A stretch of DNA of 39,692 nt from an uncultured Clostridia bacterium (GCA_947628665.1 CANRAU010000017.1:1-39692), one strand, 5' to 3'. Counted from the first letter of the stretch, positions 6,341 to 14,224 are shown. Notes: generated by a model not told the origin, from the sequence alone. Numbers and translations: made by a program.

Positions 6341-6348
6341 ATATTCTT

Positions 6349-7707
6349 GTGGTTAGGATGATTGACAGAGAACTCGCAAAATTAAGGCAAAAACTGATTC
6401 TTTTTTGTGATGCTGAAAATATCAGCATCGACTCCGCCGAGCGGCAGATCGCCCCCGCGCTATTAGAAACGGCGGAAAACATCTTAGGGGCATTATATGA
6501 GGAAAAAGATCGAGAAATATTTAACGACAAAGCCCTGCGCAAGCAGTTAGGGCTAAAATCACAACAAAGAAATCAAAAACGCTGCCTTCTCACAATGCTT
6601 GGTAGCGTTTCTTATCATAGAACATCTTATCGGGACGCATCAGGTGCGTATGTTTATCCGGTCGATCAGCTGATTGGTGTGGAAAGCCGCCAGCGGATCA
6701 GTAACAATGTGTGCGAGGCACTCGTGAGTGAATCCACGAAGAACTCGTATCACGCTGCAGCAATGGCAATCACCGGTGGGCGCGTGAGCCGCGCCACCGT
6801 CTTGCACAAGATTAGAGAGGCCGAGCCAAAAACCGCTTGTGTCCAAAAAAAGAGCGTCCCCATCCTTCACATAGACGCGGATGAGGATCACATCAAACTT
6901 CAGAACGGAAAAAGTAAAAACGTACCGCTGATCAGCGTATACGAAGGCATAGACCGTGCGAATGGTCGCGGTTCTTGCAGAAACGTATTCCACATCGCTG
7001 AATATGGGAAAAATCCCGAAGCGCTATGGGAACAAGCCCTCGAAGAGACAGAACGGCGATACGATCTATCTAAAACAAAAGTGTATTTGCATGGTGACGG
7101 TGCTGCATGGATTAAGACAGGCACTGAATGGTTTTCCGACTGCACCTTTGTTTTAGATAGATACCACGCAAACAAAGCGTTAAAACAATCCGTGAGCGGT
7201 ATTTCCGCCGAAGATGGAAGAATGTATCAACGCCAGCTGCGCAAGGCGCTCTACAATGGCGACGAACAGGCATTCAGCGAGGTGCAGCAAGATATGCTGT
7301 ATAGATACACCGATCACGCTGAAAATATTTGGAAAAACACGGAATACTTGCGAGCTAACATGGACGCGATCAGCGTGTACAGTCGGGACAGCGAAGCTTT
7401 TAACGGCGGCGCTACAGAGCCGCACGTTAGTCACAAGCTCTCGTCGAGGCTTAGCACACGCCCCATGGCGTGGAGCGAAACGACCCTAAAAAAATTCGTC
7501 CCGATCATCGCTGCGGGCGGCTGTACCTTCGAGCCCAAGGGAACGACGGCCGACGCCCGCGCGGCCAAAAATGTTTTTGGCCGCGCGAAGCCTACAAGCA
7601 AGCCATTTGCGGCCAATTCTTTAGGCGCACCAAATCCTGATTTTGCTTCCAATCTACTCGGTGGCAAGATCACACCGCTCTACAGAATCTTGAGAAACTA
7701 CGTCTGA
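6349..7707 (+). CDS. ISLre2-family (UPF0236) DDE transposase
   Basis: 452 residues from GTG 6349, chosen because TAAGGGG (6334-6340) lies 8 nt upstream; ATG 6358 is an alternative. Family features: a helical N-terminal region, the LGSVSYHRTSYRD strand at about 84-96, and acidic positions D176/D178 (HIDADEDH), D250 (HGDGAAW) and E357 before HVSHKLSSRLSTRPMAWS, which fit a DDE nuclease core. The C-terminus GGKITPLYRILRNYV also looks native, and length is normal, so it is probably functional. Terminal inverted repeats and target duplications were not found by eye, so the ends of the insertion are undefined. A 30-bp hairpin sequence lies in its C-terminal linker (7558-7587). Confidence 0.85.
   Translation: MVRMIDRELAKLRQKLILFCDAENISIDSAERQIAPALLETAENILGALYEEKDREIFNDKALRKQLGLKSQQRNQKRCLLTMLGSVSYHRTSYRDASGAYVYPVDQLIGVESRQRISNNVCEALVSESTKNSYHAAAMAITGGRVSRATVLHKIREAEPKTACVQKKSVPILHIDADEDHIKLQNGKSKNVPLISVYEGIDRANGRGSCRNVFHIAEYGKNPEALWEQALEETERRYDLSKTKVYLHGDGAAWIKTGTEWFSDCTFVLDRYHANKALKQSVSGISAEDGRMYQRQLRKALYNGDEQAFSEVQQDMLYRYTDHAENIWKNTEYLRANMDAISVYSRDSEAFNGGATEPHVSHKLSSRLSTRPMAWSETTLKKFVPIIAAGGCTFEPKGTTADARAAKNVFGRAKPTSKPFAANSLGAPNPDFASNLLGGKITPLYRILRNYV
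7558..7587. repeat. Long inverted repeat inside the transposase gene
   Basis: CGCGCGGCCAAAAA (7558-7571) and TTTTTGGCCGCGCG (7574-7587) are perfect 14-bp complements separated by TG. The repeat encodes part of a linker between the DDE core and the C-terminal motif. It may be an inserted palindromic element, a transcription roadblock or a transposition-control hairpin. Confidence 0.85.
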
Positions 7708-8008
7708 ATCTATGCTTTTTAAAAAGTCAAAAGAAATTAAACACCGAGTTCAAGGAATCCGAGAATCCGACGAAACGAACGACGCGTCGTTCGCCAGATA
7801 AAAACAGAACTGCACACAGCAGGGTACGGTTTCGTCTCCGCTTGATGTAGTTTGTGTTAAATTGCAATAAGAGAATTGCCCGTTATTTAACGTGCCAAAC
7901 GCGGTATGAACCATGAGAGCAATCGGCGGTGACTATTCCGCACTGATTATAGAAAAAATGCAATCCGCCACCATAGTGGCGGCGGAAATCTTGCCTATGC
8001 TATAAGCT
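7708..8008. other. Intergenic region with a perfect palindrome, between transposase and DGQHR gene
   Basis: This convergent region of about 300 bp holds no gene I can support. It contains the perfect 18-bp palindrome CGAACGACGCGTCGTTCG at 7776-7793 and, near its right end, a terminator for the minus-strand cassette. The right end of the insertion element may lie here. Confidence 0.5.
7951..7982 (-). terminator. Terminator of the DGQHR/HNH cassette
   Basis: On the minus strand, a 7-bp stem (7965-7971 with 7976-7982) and a 4-nt loop are followed after seven bases by six T (complement of 7952-7957). Confidence 0.6.
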
Positions 8009-9112
8009 TTATGCCAACGGGTCAAAGCTTTGTTCGGAAGTTCCTTTCAATACAGCAGCGTGTTCTTTCGCCAATTCCAAAGTAGCCGTTTCAGAGGAAA
8101 ACGGGTTTTCCGTTTTTTCCTTGTTAAAGTCGCTGTTGCGGTCAAAGAATTCCCGCGGCGTAATATCAGCAAGTTCGCTATACAATCGTTCCACCTTGGC
8201 GCACACATATTCCGTATTGAATTTCTTTCGTTCCTCAATGGCAAGGCTGTAAAATGTCGGGAGCAAATTCAGCATATAACGTAAACCCGCCATTTTAGAA
8301 AAAGAGCCCAAATCATTTTCCCGTTGTGCCATTTTTGAGCCGACCGCTTGTTCCCAGCCGATCAGATAATTAGAAATCAAAGCCAAAAGTTTTTCATCGT
8401 CCAAAGGCGGTTGTGTGATGGATTTAATAGCAGCTTTGTGCATCACTTGGATAAGCTGACTGGCCTTAATCCCACCGATAATTCGTTCCGCGCCCATGAT
8501 GATTCGCCCTCTCAGAGGCGAGCAAGATTCTTCATTTAATAAACTAACCACACGATGATAGGCTCTTTCACGATCAGTCAGCAATCCTAACTTATCTCGA
8601 AACCACATTAAAAGGTTTGGTGCGACCGATTTTTGCTTTTCATTTGTATTTTTGAATATCAGTCTTTTTTCGCGCATTGTGGGCGTTAAATACAGTTCAA
8701 ATGAAACAGCATAGGGCGTGTCTTTGGCAATCTTACAATATTCCGGCAAAAAGGAAAACAGCCGATGCTGACCGTCCATTAATTCAAAAACATTCTGCAT
8801 TTTTGCAAACTCCGGCTCAGTTTCGGGAAACTCGGTATAATACAGTTCCCCCGCCTCAGGAAATTCCTCTATCAGGCACACTCGTATGCGATCGTCAGTC
8901 GTACCAAGCACCAAAGAAGTGGACAGCGTACCCCCGCTTTGTACAAAGGAGGAAATTTCCTCCAGACGCTTGGGTTCAATTGGACGTTGTGCGTCTTGCA
9001 CAGCGTTCATTTCTGCCTTTTTAGACATTCGAACTAAGGTACGGGGATCTGCACATCCCAAATAATGCACACTGTTGTCTTGCACAACCTTTAATAAGTA
9101 TATTTTTTTCAT
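8009..9112 (-). CDS. DGQHR-domain (DndB-like) protein
   Basis: 367 residues; AGAAAGGA lies about 7 nt before ATG. The signature FELMDGQHRLFSF is at residues 109-121. It is the mark of the DGQHR/DndB family, whose members occur in phosphorothioate (Dnd) and 7-deazaguanine DNA-modification loci and as stand-alone genes on mobile elements. DndB itself acts as a transcriptional regulator; a DNA-binding or nucleotide-binding role is therefore likely here. Further family-like patches are FKNTNEKQKSV (about 152-163) and the N-terminal SKKAEMN...RPIEPKRLEEI block. No dndCDE or dpd genes are near. It follows the HNH gene by 14 bp, so the two form an operon. Function as a two-gene defence or regulatory module is inference. 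Confidence 0.8.
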   Translation of the reverse strand: MKKIYLLKVVQDNSVHYLGCADPRTLVRMSKKAEMNAVQDAQRPIEPKRLEEISSFVQSGGTLSTSLVLGTTDDRIRVCLIEEFPEAGELYYTEFPETEPEFAKMQNVFELMDGQHRLFSFLPEYCKIAKDTPYAVSFELYLTPTMREKRLIFKNTNEKQKSVAPNLLMWFRDKLGLLTDRERAYHRVVSLLNEESCSPLRGRIIMGAERIIGGIKASQLIQVMHKAAIKSITQPPLDDEKLLALISNYLIGWEQAVGSKMAQRENDLGSFSKMAGLRYMLNLLPTFYSLAIEERKKFNTEYVCAKVERLYSELADITPREFFDRNSDFNKEKTENPFSSETATLELAKEHAAVLKGTSEQSFDPLA

Positions 9113-9126
9113 AATAATAATCCTTT

Positions 9127-9609
9127 CTAAACTAATTGTAATAAAAACCGAATTTGATAATCCATTCTTGCATTTTTGCGGGAATTACAAAGGCTACAAA
9201 GCACCTGATAATTATCCTGCAATTCGTCTCCCACGTATTTAAACGGCACAATATGATCTACCGGATCATGATCGCCCACATCACAGCCACAGAAAGCACA
9301 TTTATTTCCCTGCTGATCCAGAAGTTGCAGCCGTACCGTCTGTGGAATCGGTAAACGATAAGATTTCTTGCTAAAAAATGCTTCGACAAGCTCCAACATG
9401 CGCTCTGCCTGCTGCGGCGAAAGAGAAAACTGAAAACGGTCTTCAAATATGCGCATGATTGTTCTTGTGCGATCTGTGCTGCGGTGTAAAAGGCTTCTGA
9501 TATTTTGCGCATAAACGGGATTCTTTGTCAAATGGTCACAAAATTTTTTGAAAGCACCCAATAGCCCTGCCGTTTCAGCCGCATCGGTAATTTTCTGTAT
9601 TTTGATCAT
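9127..9609 (-). CDS. HNH endonuclease
   Basis: 160 residues; AAAGGAGGAG lies 5-6 nt before ATG. Residues 1-90 are helical and unrecognised, perhaps a recognition domain. The C-terminal HNH fold shows C104-x2-C107, the catalytic VDHI (His119), and a second zinc pair C138-x2-C141 followed by NSRKN (Asn142, Asn146). This is a complete zinc-stabilised HNH site, so the enzyme should be able to cut DNA. It is the first gene of a two-gene operon with the DGQHR protein. Such a pair recalls modification-linked restriction, in which the nuclease would act on or be held back by DNA modification; no modification enzyme is adjacent, other than the solo methyltransferase 5 kb away. Confidence 0.85.
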   Translation of the reverse strand: MIKIQKITDAAETAGLLGAFKKFCDHLTKNPVYAQNIRSLLHRSTDRTRTIMRIFEDRFQFSLSPQQAERMLELVEAFFSKKSYRLPIPQTVRLQLLDQQGNKCAFCGCDVGDHDPVDHIVPFKYVGDELQDNYQVLCSLCNSRKNARMDYQIRFLLQLV

Positions 9610-9631
9610 TTGTACTCCTCCTTTCTTTTAA

Positions 9632-9678
9632 ATTGTACTATAAATAGATCTAAATTTCAATACTTTTGTATAAGATCT
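9632..9678 (-). promoter_or_regulatory. Promoter of the HNH/DGQHR operon with two AGATCT boxes
   Basis: On the minus strand TTGAAA (complement of 9655-9660), 17 bp, TACAAT (complement of 9632-9637). Two AGATCT palindromes, at 9646-9651 between the -10 and -35 boxes and at 9673-9678 upstream of -35, are 27 bp apart centre to centre. They are suitable repressor sites, possibly for the DGQHR protein. Confidence 0.7.
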
Positions 9679-9810
9679 AATTATAAATTCCGAAATGCTC
9701 GCTGGGGTTCAAATTTCTGAATCGCAATAGGATACAGAAGGTATTGATCGAGTCATCTCATACAACAAGTATACATTTCAGATTTTTTCAAAGTGTAGAT
9801 TTACTGTGTA

Positions 9811-9850
9811 AATAAAATAAAGCCTGCCTCCATTTTTCGAGACAGGCTTT
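9811..9850 (-). terminator. Terminator of cysK
   Basis: AAAGCCTG (9819-9826) pairs with CAGGCTTT (9843-9850), with further CTC/GAG pairing inside. On the minus strand it is followed by ATTTTATT. Confidence 0.85.
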
Positions 9851-9908
9851 GGATTGAATATACTCCATCGATCCCTGCCCTATGCAGGGGTTCACTTCGG
9901 GCAAGGAA

Positions 9909-10838
9909 TTATTCCGAGAACATCGGTGTCGAAAGATAGCGTTCGCCGGTATCGGGTAGCAGCGCGACAATCGTTTTGCCCTTGTTTTCGGGGCGCGCCG
10001 CCAATTGCGCGGCAGCCCAGACTGCCGCTCCGGAGGAGATACCCACAAGCAGCCCCTCTTTATGCGCAAGGGTTCGACCCGTTTCAAACGCGTCCTCGCT
10101 TTCCACGGGGATAATCTCATCGTACACGCTCGTATCCAAAGTATCCGGCACGAAGCCCGCGCCGATCCCCTGAATTTTGTGCGGTCCCGAAATGCCTTTG
10201 GACAGCACGGGAGAGTCTGTCGGTTCTACGGCCACGACTTTGATATTCGGATTTTGGCTCTTGAGATATTTGCCCACGCCCGAAAGCGTGCCGCCCGTGC
10301 CCACGCCCGCGACAAAAATATCGACCGTGCCGTCGGTATCTTTCCAAATTTCAGGGCCTGTCGTGGCAACATGCGCGGCGGGATTCGCGGGATTGGTAAA
10401 CTGGCCGGGAATAAAGCTGCCGGGCAGTTCTGCGGCAAGCTCCTCCGCTTTGGCGATCGCGCCTTTCATCCCCTTCGCCCCGTCGGTCAGAACCAACTGC
10501 GCGCCATACGCCTTCAAAAGATTGCGGCGTTCCACGCTCATGGTTTCGGGCATGGTCAAAATCACCTTGTACCCGCGCGCGGCGGCCACCGCGGCAAGAC
10601 CGATCCCCGTATTGCCGCTGGTCGGTTCGATAATCACGGAATCAGGCTTCAGAATACCCTTTTTCTCCGCGTCGTCGATCATGGCTTTGGCGATCCTGTC
10701 CTTTACGCTGCCGGCGGGATTGAAATACTCCAGCTTGCCGTAAACGAATGCGCCCAAATTTTTCTCCTTGGCGTAGTTCGTCAGCTTTAAAAGCGGCGTT
10801 CCGCCGATCAGATCGGTAATGCTCTCATACACGTTCAT
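9909..10838 (-). CDS. cysK: Cysteine synthase A (O-acetylserine sulfhydrylase)
   Basis: 309 residues, the usual length. It makes cysteine from O-acetylserine and sulfide in the cytoplasm with PLP. The PLP lysine is Lys46 in NPAGSVKDR; the substrate loop TSGNTG lies near residue 75, the phosphate-binding GTGGTLSG near 178, and the C-terminal [10 protein letters not shown] is complete. The start ATG has GGGAGC about 8 nt upstream. It is transcribed alone from a strong promoter with a palindromic site over the start, and ends at the terminator 9811-9850. Confidence 0.95.
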   Translation of the reverse strand: MNVYESITDLIGGTPLLKLTNYAKEKNLGAFVYGKLEYFNPAGSVKDRIAKAMIDDAEKKGILKPDSVIIEPTSGNTGIGLAAVAAARGYKVILTMPETMSVERRNLLKAYGAQLVLTDGAKGMKGAIAKAEELAAELPGSFIPGQFTNPANPAAHVATTGPEIWKDTDGTVDIFVAGVGTGGTLSGVGKYLKSQNPNIKVVAVEPTDSPVLSKGISGPHKIQGIGAGFVPDTLDTSVYDEIIPVESEDAFETGRTLAHKEGLLVGISSGAAVWAAAQLAARPENKGKTIVALLPDTGERYLSTPMFSE

Positions 10839-10918
10839 CGTCTATCGCTCCCTTTTGATTCGGTCAGGTTCATACAAAACCGCAAGCCCGTGTTTTTGCG
10901 CGCTTCCTTTTGTATTTG

Positions 10919-10976
10919 TCCTATACCCTATAGGTTTTGTAGGAAATAGTGTAGCACCACGGTTTTCTTTTGTCAA
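10919..10976 (-). promoter_or_regulatory. cysK promoter with a palindromic operator
   Basis: On the minus strand TTGACA (complement of 10971-10976), 17 bp, TACACT (complement of 10948-10953). Around the expected start, TCCTA (10919-10923) and TAGGA (10940-10944) flank the palindrome CCTATAGG (10927-10934). A CymR/IscR-type Rrf2 regulator is a plausible binder, which I infer from the sulfur role of cysK. Confidence 0.65.
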
Positions 10977-11031
10977 CCCCTATTTGTAAAAAATTTGCGG
11001 CCTCCCGTAACTGCTTGAATAAGCGCACGGC

Positions 11032-11060
11032 TTGACAGCCTGTGCAAAAGAAAATATACT
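11032..11060 (+). promoter_or_regulatory. Promoter of the TtcA-like gene
   Basis: TTGACA (11032-11037), 17 bp, TATACT (11055-11060). It leaves a leader of about 80 nt before ATG 11148. Confidence 0.85.
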
Positions 11061-11147
11061 GATTCTATACAAGGTATGTACAAGCCCTCTCCGTCTTTAC
11101 AGGACGCACACACTTTTTCGAGATCGCCGTCATAAGGAGTTCCCCGT

Positions 11148-12002
11148 ATGCAAAAGGATTGGACACCCTGTCAAAAAATCGAGCGCAGCATCCTCAAAAA
11201 ATACAGAGACGAGCTGTGGAATCCGTTCATCGGCGCAATCAAGCGATATGCGCTGATCGAGTCCGGCGACAAAATCGCCGTTTGCATTTCCGGCGGCAAG
11301 GATTCCATGCTTTTGGCGAAGCTCATGCAGCTGCTGCACCGTTTCACCGAAGTCCCGTTCGACCTTGTCTTTTTGGTGATGGATCCGGGCTACAGCGCAC
11401 AGAATCGGCAAAAGATCGAAAGCAACGCGGCGCTTTTGGATATTCCGATCACGGTGTTTGAATCCGATATTTTTTCCGTTGCCGAAAGCGCCGAAAAATC
11501 GCCCTGCTATTTATGCGCGCGGATGCGGCGCGGCTATCTTTACAGCGAGGCGCAGGCGCTCGGATGCAACAAGATCGCACTCGGTCACCACTTGAACGAC
11601 GTAATCGAAACAACGGTCATGGGGATGTTTTACGGCGCGCAGCTGCAGGCGATGCTTCCAAAGCTCCACAGCCAAAATTTTGCGGGCATGGAGCTGATTC
11701 GTCCGCTTTATCGCGTGCGCGAGGCCGATATTTTGGCATGGGTACGGTACAATCGCCTGGAGTTTATTCAATGTGCCTGCCGTTTCACCGAAGCAAGCGC
11801 GGCGTGCGCGGGCGATACGAACCCTTCCAAACGCCAAGAGATCAAAATGCTGCTGGAGCATTTAAGGCAGGAGAACCCGAATATAGAAATGAACATTTTC
11901 AACAGCATTCACACGGTGGCCTTGGATACCTTCCCCGGCTACAAGACCGACGGCGTGCGGCACACCTTTTTGGAGGGGTACGCCCCGACGAAGCCGGAAT
12001 AA
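11148..12002 (+). CDS. TtcA-like PP-loop tRNA thiolation protein
   Basis: 284 residues; AAGGAG is 8 nt before ATG. The PP-loop ATP-binding motif SGGKDS is at residues 48-53. Cys120 and Cys123 (PCYLCARMRRG) match the CxxC that binds the Fe-S cluster or persulfide in TtcA-group enzymes. GHHLNDVIET (about 146-155) is the second conserved ATP-site motif. TtcA adds sulfur to cytidine 32 of tRNA; related family members use other tRNA positions, so the exact target is uncertain. It is a single-gene unit. Its sulfur would come from the NifS desulfurase encoded at 23041-24222. Confidence 0.85.
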   Translation: MQKDWTPCQKIERSILKKYRDELWNPFIGAIKRYALIESGDKIAVCISGGKDSMLLAKLMQLLHRFTEVPFDLVFLVMDPGYSAQNRQKIESNAALLDIPITVFESDIFSVAESAEKSPCYLCARMRRGYLYSEAQALGCNKIALGHHLNDVIETTVMGMFYGAQLQAMLPKLHSQNFAGMELIRPLYRVREADILAWVRYNRLEFIQCACRFTEASAACAGDTNPSKRQEIKMLLEHLRQENPNIEMNIFNSIHTVALDTFPGYKTDGVRHTFLEGYAPTKPE

Positions 12003-12533
12003 GTTCGATCCTGCCAAAAAAGGGCAGACGGCGGGAAGTCCGCCGAAAGAAAAGCATAGAAAAAGCTCGGCAGCTGCTTTCCAAATAGGGGGATTGGAAT
12101 GTTCGCTGCCGAGCCTGTTTAGGCGCACAACAAAGATCTTTAAAATGCCTGCCGCAATTCTTCGATATGCGCCGCCGCGTCTTTTTTGGGCAAGGGGACA
12201 CGGCTCAAATATTGTTACCCTCTGCGTCAGCGTATCGCATCTTTCTGACATCCTGCAAGCGATTTTTACAAATTGCAAAAAAATCATACACAATTGCAAT
12301 TGGGGTTTTTGCCGCGCATTTCGGCGCACGGGTACATACGCTTTTGGAAAATTCGGTAGTCCTAAGGTGCGTGCGAATTTTTCGCATTTTGGTTTTATGC
12401 GAAACCAAAAGCCAATATAAATCCTTTCGCTTGCAGAGACCAGACGAAATAATCGGATACGTTCCGGATGGGCACGTAAAAATCGGTTTTCCCAAAGGAC
12501 GGCGTATAAAGCCGCAGAGGAAGGAGAAGCAAA
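12003..12533. other. Long intergenic region with possible decayed minus-strand gene
   Basis: About 530 bp without a clear gene. On the minus strand ATG at 12240 reads MRYADAEGNNI and stops; shifting frame soon after gives SRVPLPKKDAAAHIEELRQAF ending near 12141. The two pieces look like the C-terminal end of one small protein broken by a stop and a frameshift. The stem-loop at 12058-12114 would terminate minus-strand transcripts. No promoter for the TetR gene could be fixed. Confidence 0.3.
12058..12114 (-). terminator. Stem-loop with T tail on the minus strand (possibly bidirectional)
   Basis: A perfect 10-bp stem, GCTCGGCAGC (12065-12074) with GCTGCCGAGC (12105-12114), has a 30-nt loop. 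The minus strand continues with TTTTTCT; the plus strand only with CTGTTT. It can serve the TtcA-like gene weakly and a minus-strand unit better. Confidence 0.55.
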
Positions 12534-13091
12534 ATGGCAAATTTCACAAAAAAAGCAATTGAGGCATCCTTTTTAAAATTGCTGACGGAACGGCCTCTTT
12601 CCCAAATCACGGTAAAAGACATTGTGGCGGACTGCGGAATCAACCGCAACACCTTTTATTATCACTTTGAAGATATTCCGAAGCTGATTGAGGATATGGT
12701 TGAGGAGGACGCGGAAGCGATCATCCGAGCGTATCCTACCATAGAAAAGTTTGAGGATTGCTTGGGAGCGGTTCTGGATACGGCTCTGTCTAAGAAACGC
12801 GCGGTATTGCATATCTATCATTCGGCAAGCCGCGATATTTATGAACTGTATCTTTGGAAGGTCTGCGACCATGTGATCGACGTGTATCTGGCAACTGCCC
12901 TGAACGGGCGAAGAATCAAGGACGAGGATTTGTGCGTCATCCAAAAGTATCTTTCCAGTTTGGCTTTCGGCATCATTTCCAACTGGCTGAAAGACGGTAT
13001 GCCCGACAATATTCGCGCCGTGTTTGCACGCCTTTCGGAAATCAAAAAAGGGATGATCCAAGAGATGATTTCCCGCTGTGAGGAACAATAG
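12534..13091 (+). CDS. TetR/AcrR-family transcriptional regulator
   Basis: 185 residues; AAGGAG is 8 nt before ATG. Residues 5-50 form a TetR-type helix-turn-helix, with the hallmark GINRNTFYYHFEDIPKL (about 37-53). The rest is the helical ligand/dimer domain of the short Firmicutes type related to DhaS-like regulators. A terminator follows, then the DUF308 membrane protein gene in the same direction; that gene is a likely target but is not proven. Confidence 0.9.
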   Translation: MANFTKKAIEASFLKLLTERPLSQITVKDIVADCGINRNTFYYHFEDIPKLIEDMVEEDAEAIIRAYPTIEKFEDCLGAVLDTALSKKRAVLHIYHSASRDIYELYLWKVCDHVIDVYLATALNGRRIKDEDLCVIQKYLSSLAFGIISNWLKDGMPDNIRAVFARLSEIKKGMIQEMISRCEEQ

Positions 13092-13138
13092 AACCGAGTA
13101 AATCGCGTATATGCGCCCAAAAATCAGACACACCGATA

Positions 13139-13172
13139 CCCCATGCCTAAAAATCAGGCATGGGGCATTTTA
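13139..13172 (+). terminator. Terminator between TetR and DUF308 genes
   Basis: A 10-bp perfect stem (13139-13148 with 13156-13165) and a 7-nt loop are followed by CATTTTA. Confidence 0.8.
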
Positions 13173-13237
13173 TGTCCGTATACAAAGGAGAAGCAAAATA
13201 TTATACTGTTGCAGAACCCTAAAGGAGGTTTATAACT

Positions 13238-13849
13238 ATGAAAATGCGTTCTGTCACACCGATGCGCATTGCCAAAATCGGATACATAATCATGTCCATC
13301 CTGTTTTGCGTTGCCGGCATTCTGTTTATTGTACGACCGGAGATGTCTACGAAAATCATGGGCATTTGCATCGGCGTCGCCATGATTCTATTCGGCGTTG
13401 TAAAGCTGGTCGGCTATTTTTCAAAGGATTTATTTCGGCTGGCGTTCCAATTCGATTTGGAGTTCGGAATTCTCATGGCCGTATTGGGCATCATTGTGCT
13501 TTTAGATGCCGAAAATCTGATGGCTTTTATCAGTGTAGCCCTTGGGATTTCCATTTTGCTCGACGGTCTGTTTAAAATCCGAATCGCCATGGATGCAAAG
13601 CAATTCGGAATCGGAAGCTGGTGGCTGATTCTTGCTTTGGCGATTGTCACCGGCGCTGTCGGCGCGGTTTTGGTCTTTGATTCGGTATTCGGCGCCAAGG
13701 TGTTATCGGTTCTTTTGGGCATTTCCTTCCTTTCCGAGGGAATTTTGAACCTCTGCACGGTCATCAGCACCGTTCTGATCGTCAAAAACCAACTGCCGGA
13801 CGTCATCATTGAGGCGGAAGGCTTCGAGACCACCGAACAGGACGAGTGA
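13238..13849 (+). CDS. DUF308 (HdeD-like) integral membrane protein
   Basis: 203 residues; AAAGGAGG is about 9 nt before ATG. Six hydrophobic segments are visible at about 11-30, 36-57, 71-90, 94-110, 125-145 and 152-177, in the paired pattern of DUF308/HdeD proteins. HdeD of enterobacteria is linked to acid tolerance; in Firmicutes the role is unknown. A second ribosome-binding-like AAAGGAGAAGCAAAA just upstream (about 13182-13197) copies the one before the TetR gene but has no start codon after it, perhaps a duplication remnant. Confidence 0.85.
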   Translation: MKMRSVTPMRIAKIGYIIMSILFCVAGILFIVRPEMSTKIMGICIGVAMILFGVVKLVGYFSKDLFRLAFQFDLEFGILMAVLGIIVLLDAENLMAFISVALGISILLDGLFKIRIAMDAKQFGIGSWWLILALAIVTGAVGAVLVFDSVFGAKVLSVLLGISFLSEGILNLCTVISTVLIVKNQLPDVIIEAEGFETTEQDE

Positions 13850-13852
13850 AGA

Positions 13853-14011
13853 TCATTCGTCCCGTTCGCACGGGCAGTCGCCGTTCCCCGCTTCGCCTTG
13901 GTGCAAAGCGTTTGTCAGCCGCTCCAAAATTTTTGCCTTGTCCGCTTCGGTACACAGGCGAAAACGCGCGATCAACATTTTTTCATCGTCCGATAAGTTT
14001 TGAAGCTCCAT
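13853..14011 (-). CDS. Small conserved-looking acidic protein
   Basis: 52 residues from ATG at 14011, chosen because GGGGGAG lies 5-6 nt upstream; the longer frame to 14050 lacks a ribosome binding site. The sequence MELQNLSDDEKMLIARFRLC is amphipathic and helical; the tail is Gly/Cys/Glu-rich. No family recognised. It faces the DUF308 gene tail to tail with a 3-bp gap. Confidence 0.6.
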   Translation of the reverse strand: MELQNLSDDEKMLIARFRLCTEADKAKILERLTNALHQGEAGNGDCPCERDE

Positions 14012-14144
14012 ATGCACTCCCCCAAACTTTCCCCTTTGTTTATACAACAAAATCGATTTTTTTGCAAGAAATAGTCCAATTCGCCATACTTTGCGAAATT
14101 GATTTTTTTCTTAGAAAAATTATTCGGAAAAAGCGGGAAAAAAT

Positions 14145-14173
14145 TTGAAATATCTCCCATTTTATGATATATT
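14145..14173 (+). promoter_or_regulatory. Promoter of the V-type ATPase operon
   Basis: TTGAAA (14145-14150), 17 bp, TATATT (14168-14173), with the first ATG 52 bp downstream. Confidence 0.75.
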
Positions 14174-14224
14174 ATAAATTGTATTGGTTTACGAGGTTTA
14201 TCGCGTTAAGGAGGACGCTTTTTT

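Larger units (their letters stand above)
1..9780. mobile_element. Segment of an integrative/conjugative-type element with cargo
   Basis: The left part carries a VirB4-like conjugation ATPase, a large Ala-rich membrane protein typical of Gram-positive conjugative transposons, a solo DNA methyltransferase, a transposase and a DGQHR/HNH pair. The housekeeping genes begin at cysK (9909). The left end lies outside the window. The right limit is only bracketed between the HNH promoter (about 9660) and the cysK terminator (9811); I found no tRNA, no integrase and no convincing att repeat. The DGQHR/HNH pair could instead be a separate defence cassette next to the element. Confidence 0.55.

Noticed and set aside
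5985-6345. Group II intron or IStron-like leader before the transposase
   Set aside because: No GUGYG start, domain V or intron-encoded reverse transcriptase; a TTGAAAATTGAAT stretch at 6072-6084 resembles rRNA spacer sequence but nothing else does.
9700-9730. tRNA 3' end as attachment site (GGGGTTCAAATTTC)
   Set aside because: The TTCAAAT loop is present but the flanking bases do not pair as a T-arm and no other tRNA part is nearby.
12167-12562. 131-residue plus-strand frame ahead of the TetR gene
   Set aside because: It overlaps the TetR start in another frame, has no ribosome binding site and no recognisable domain.
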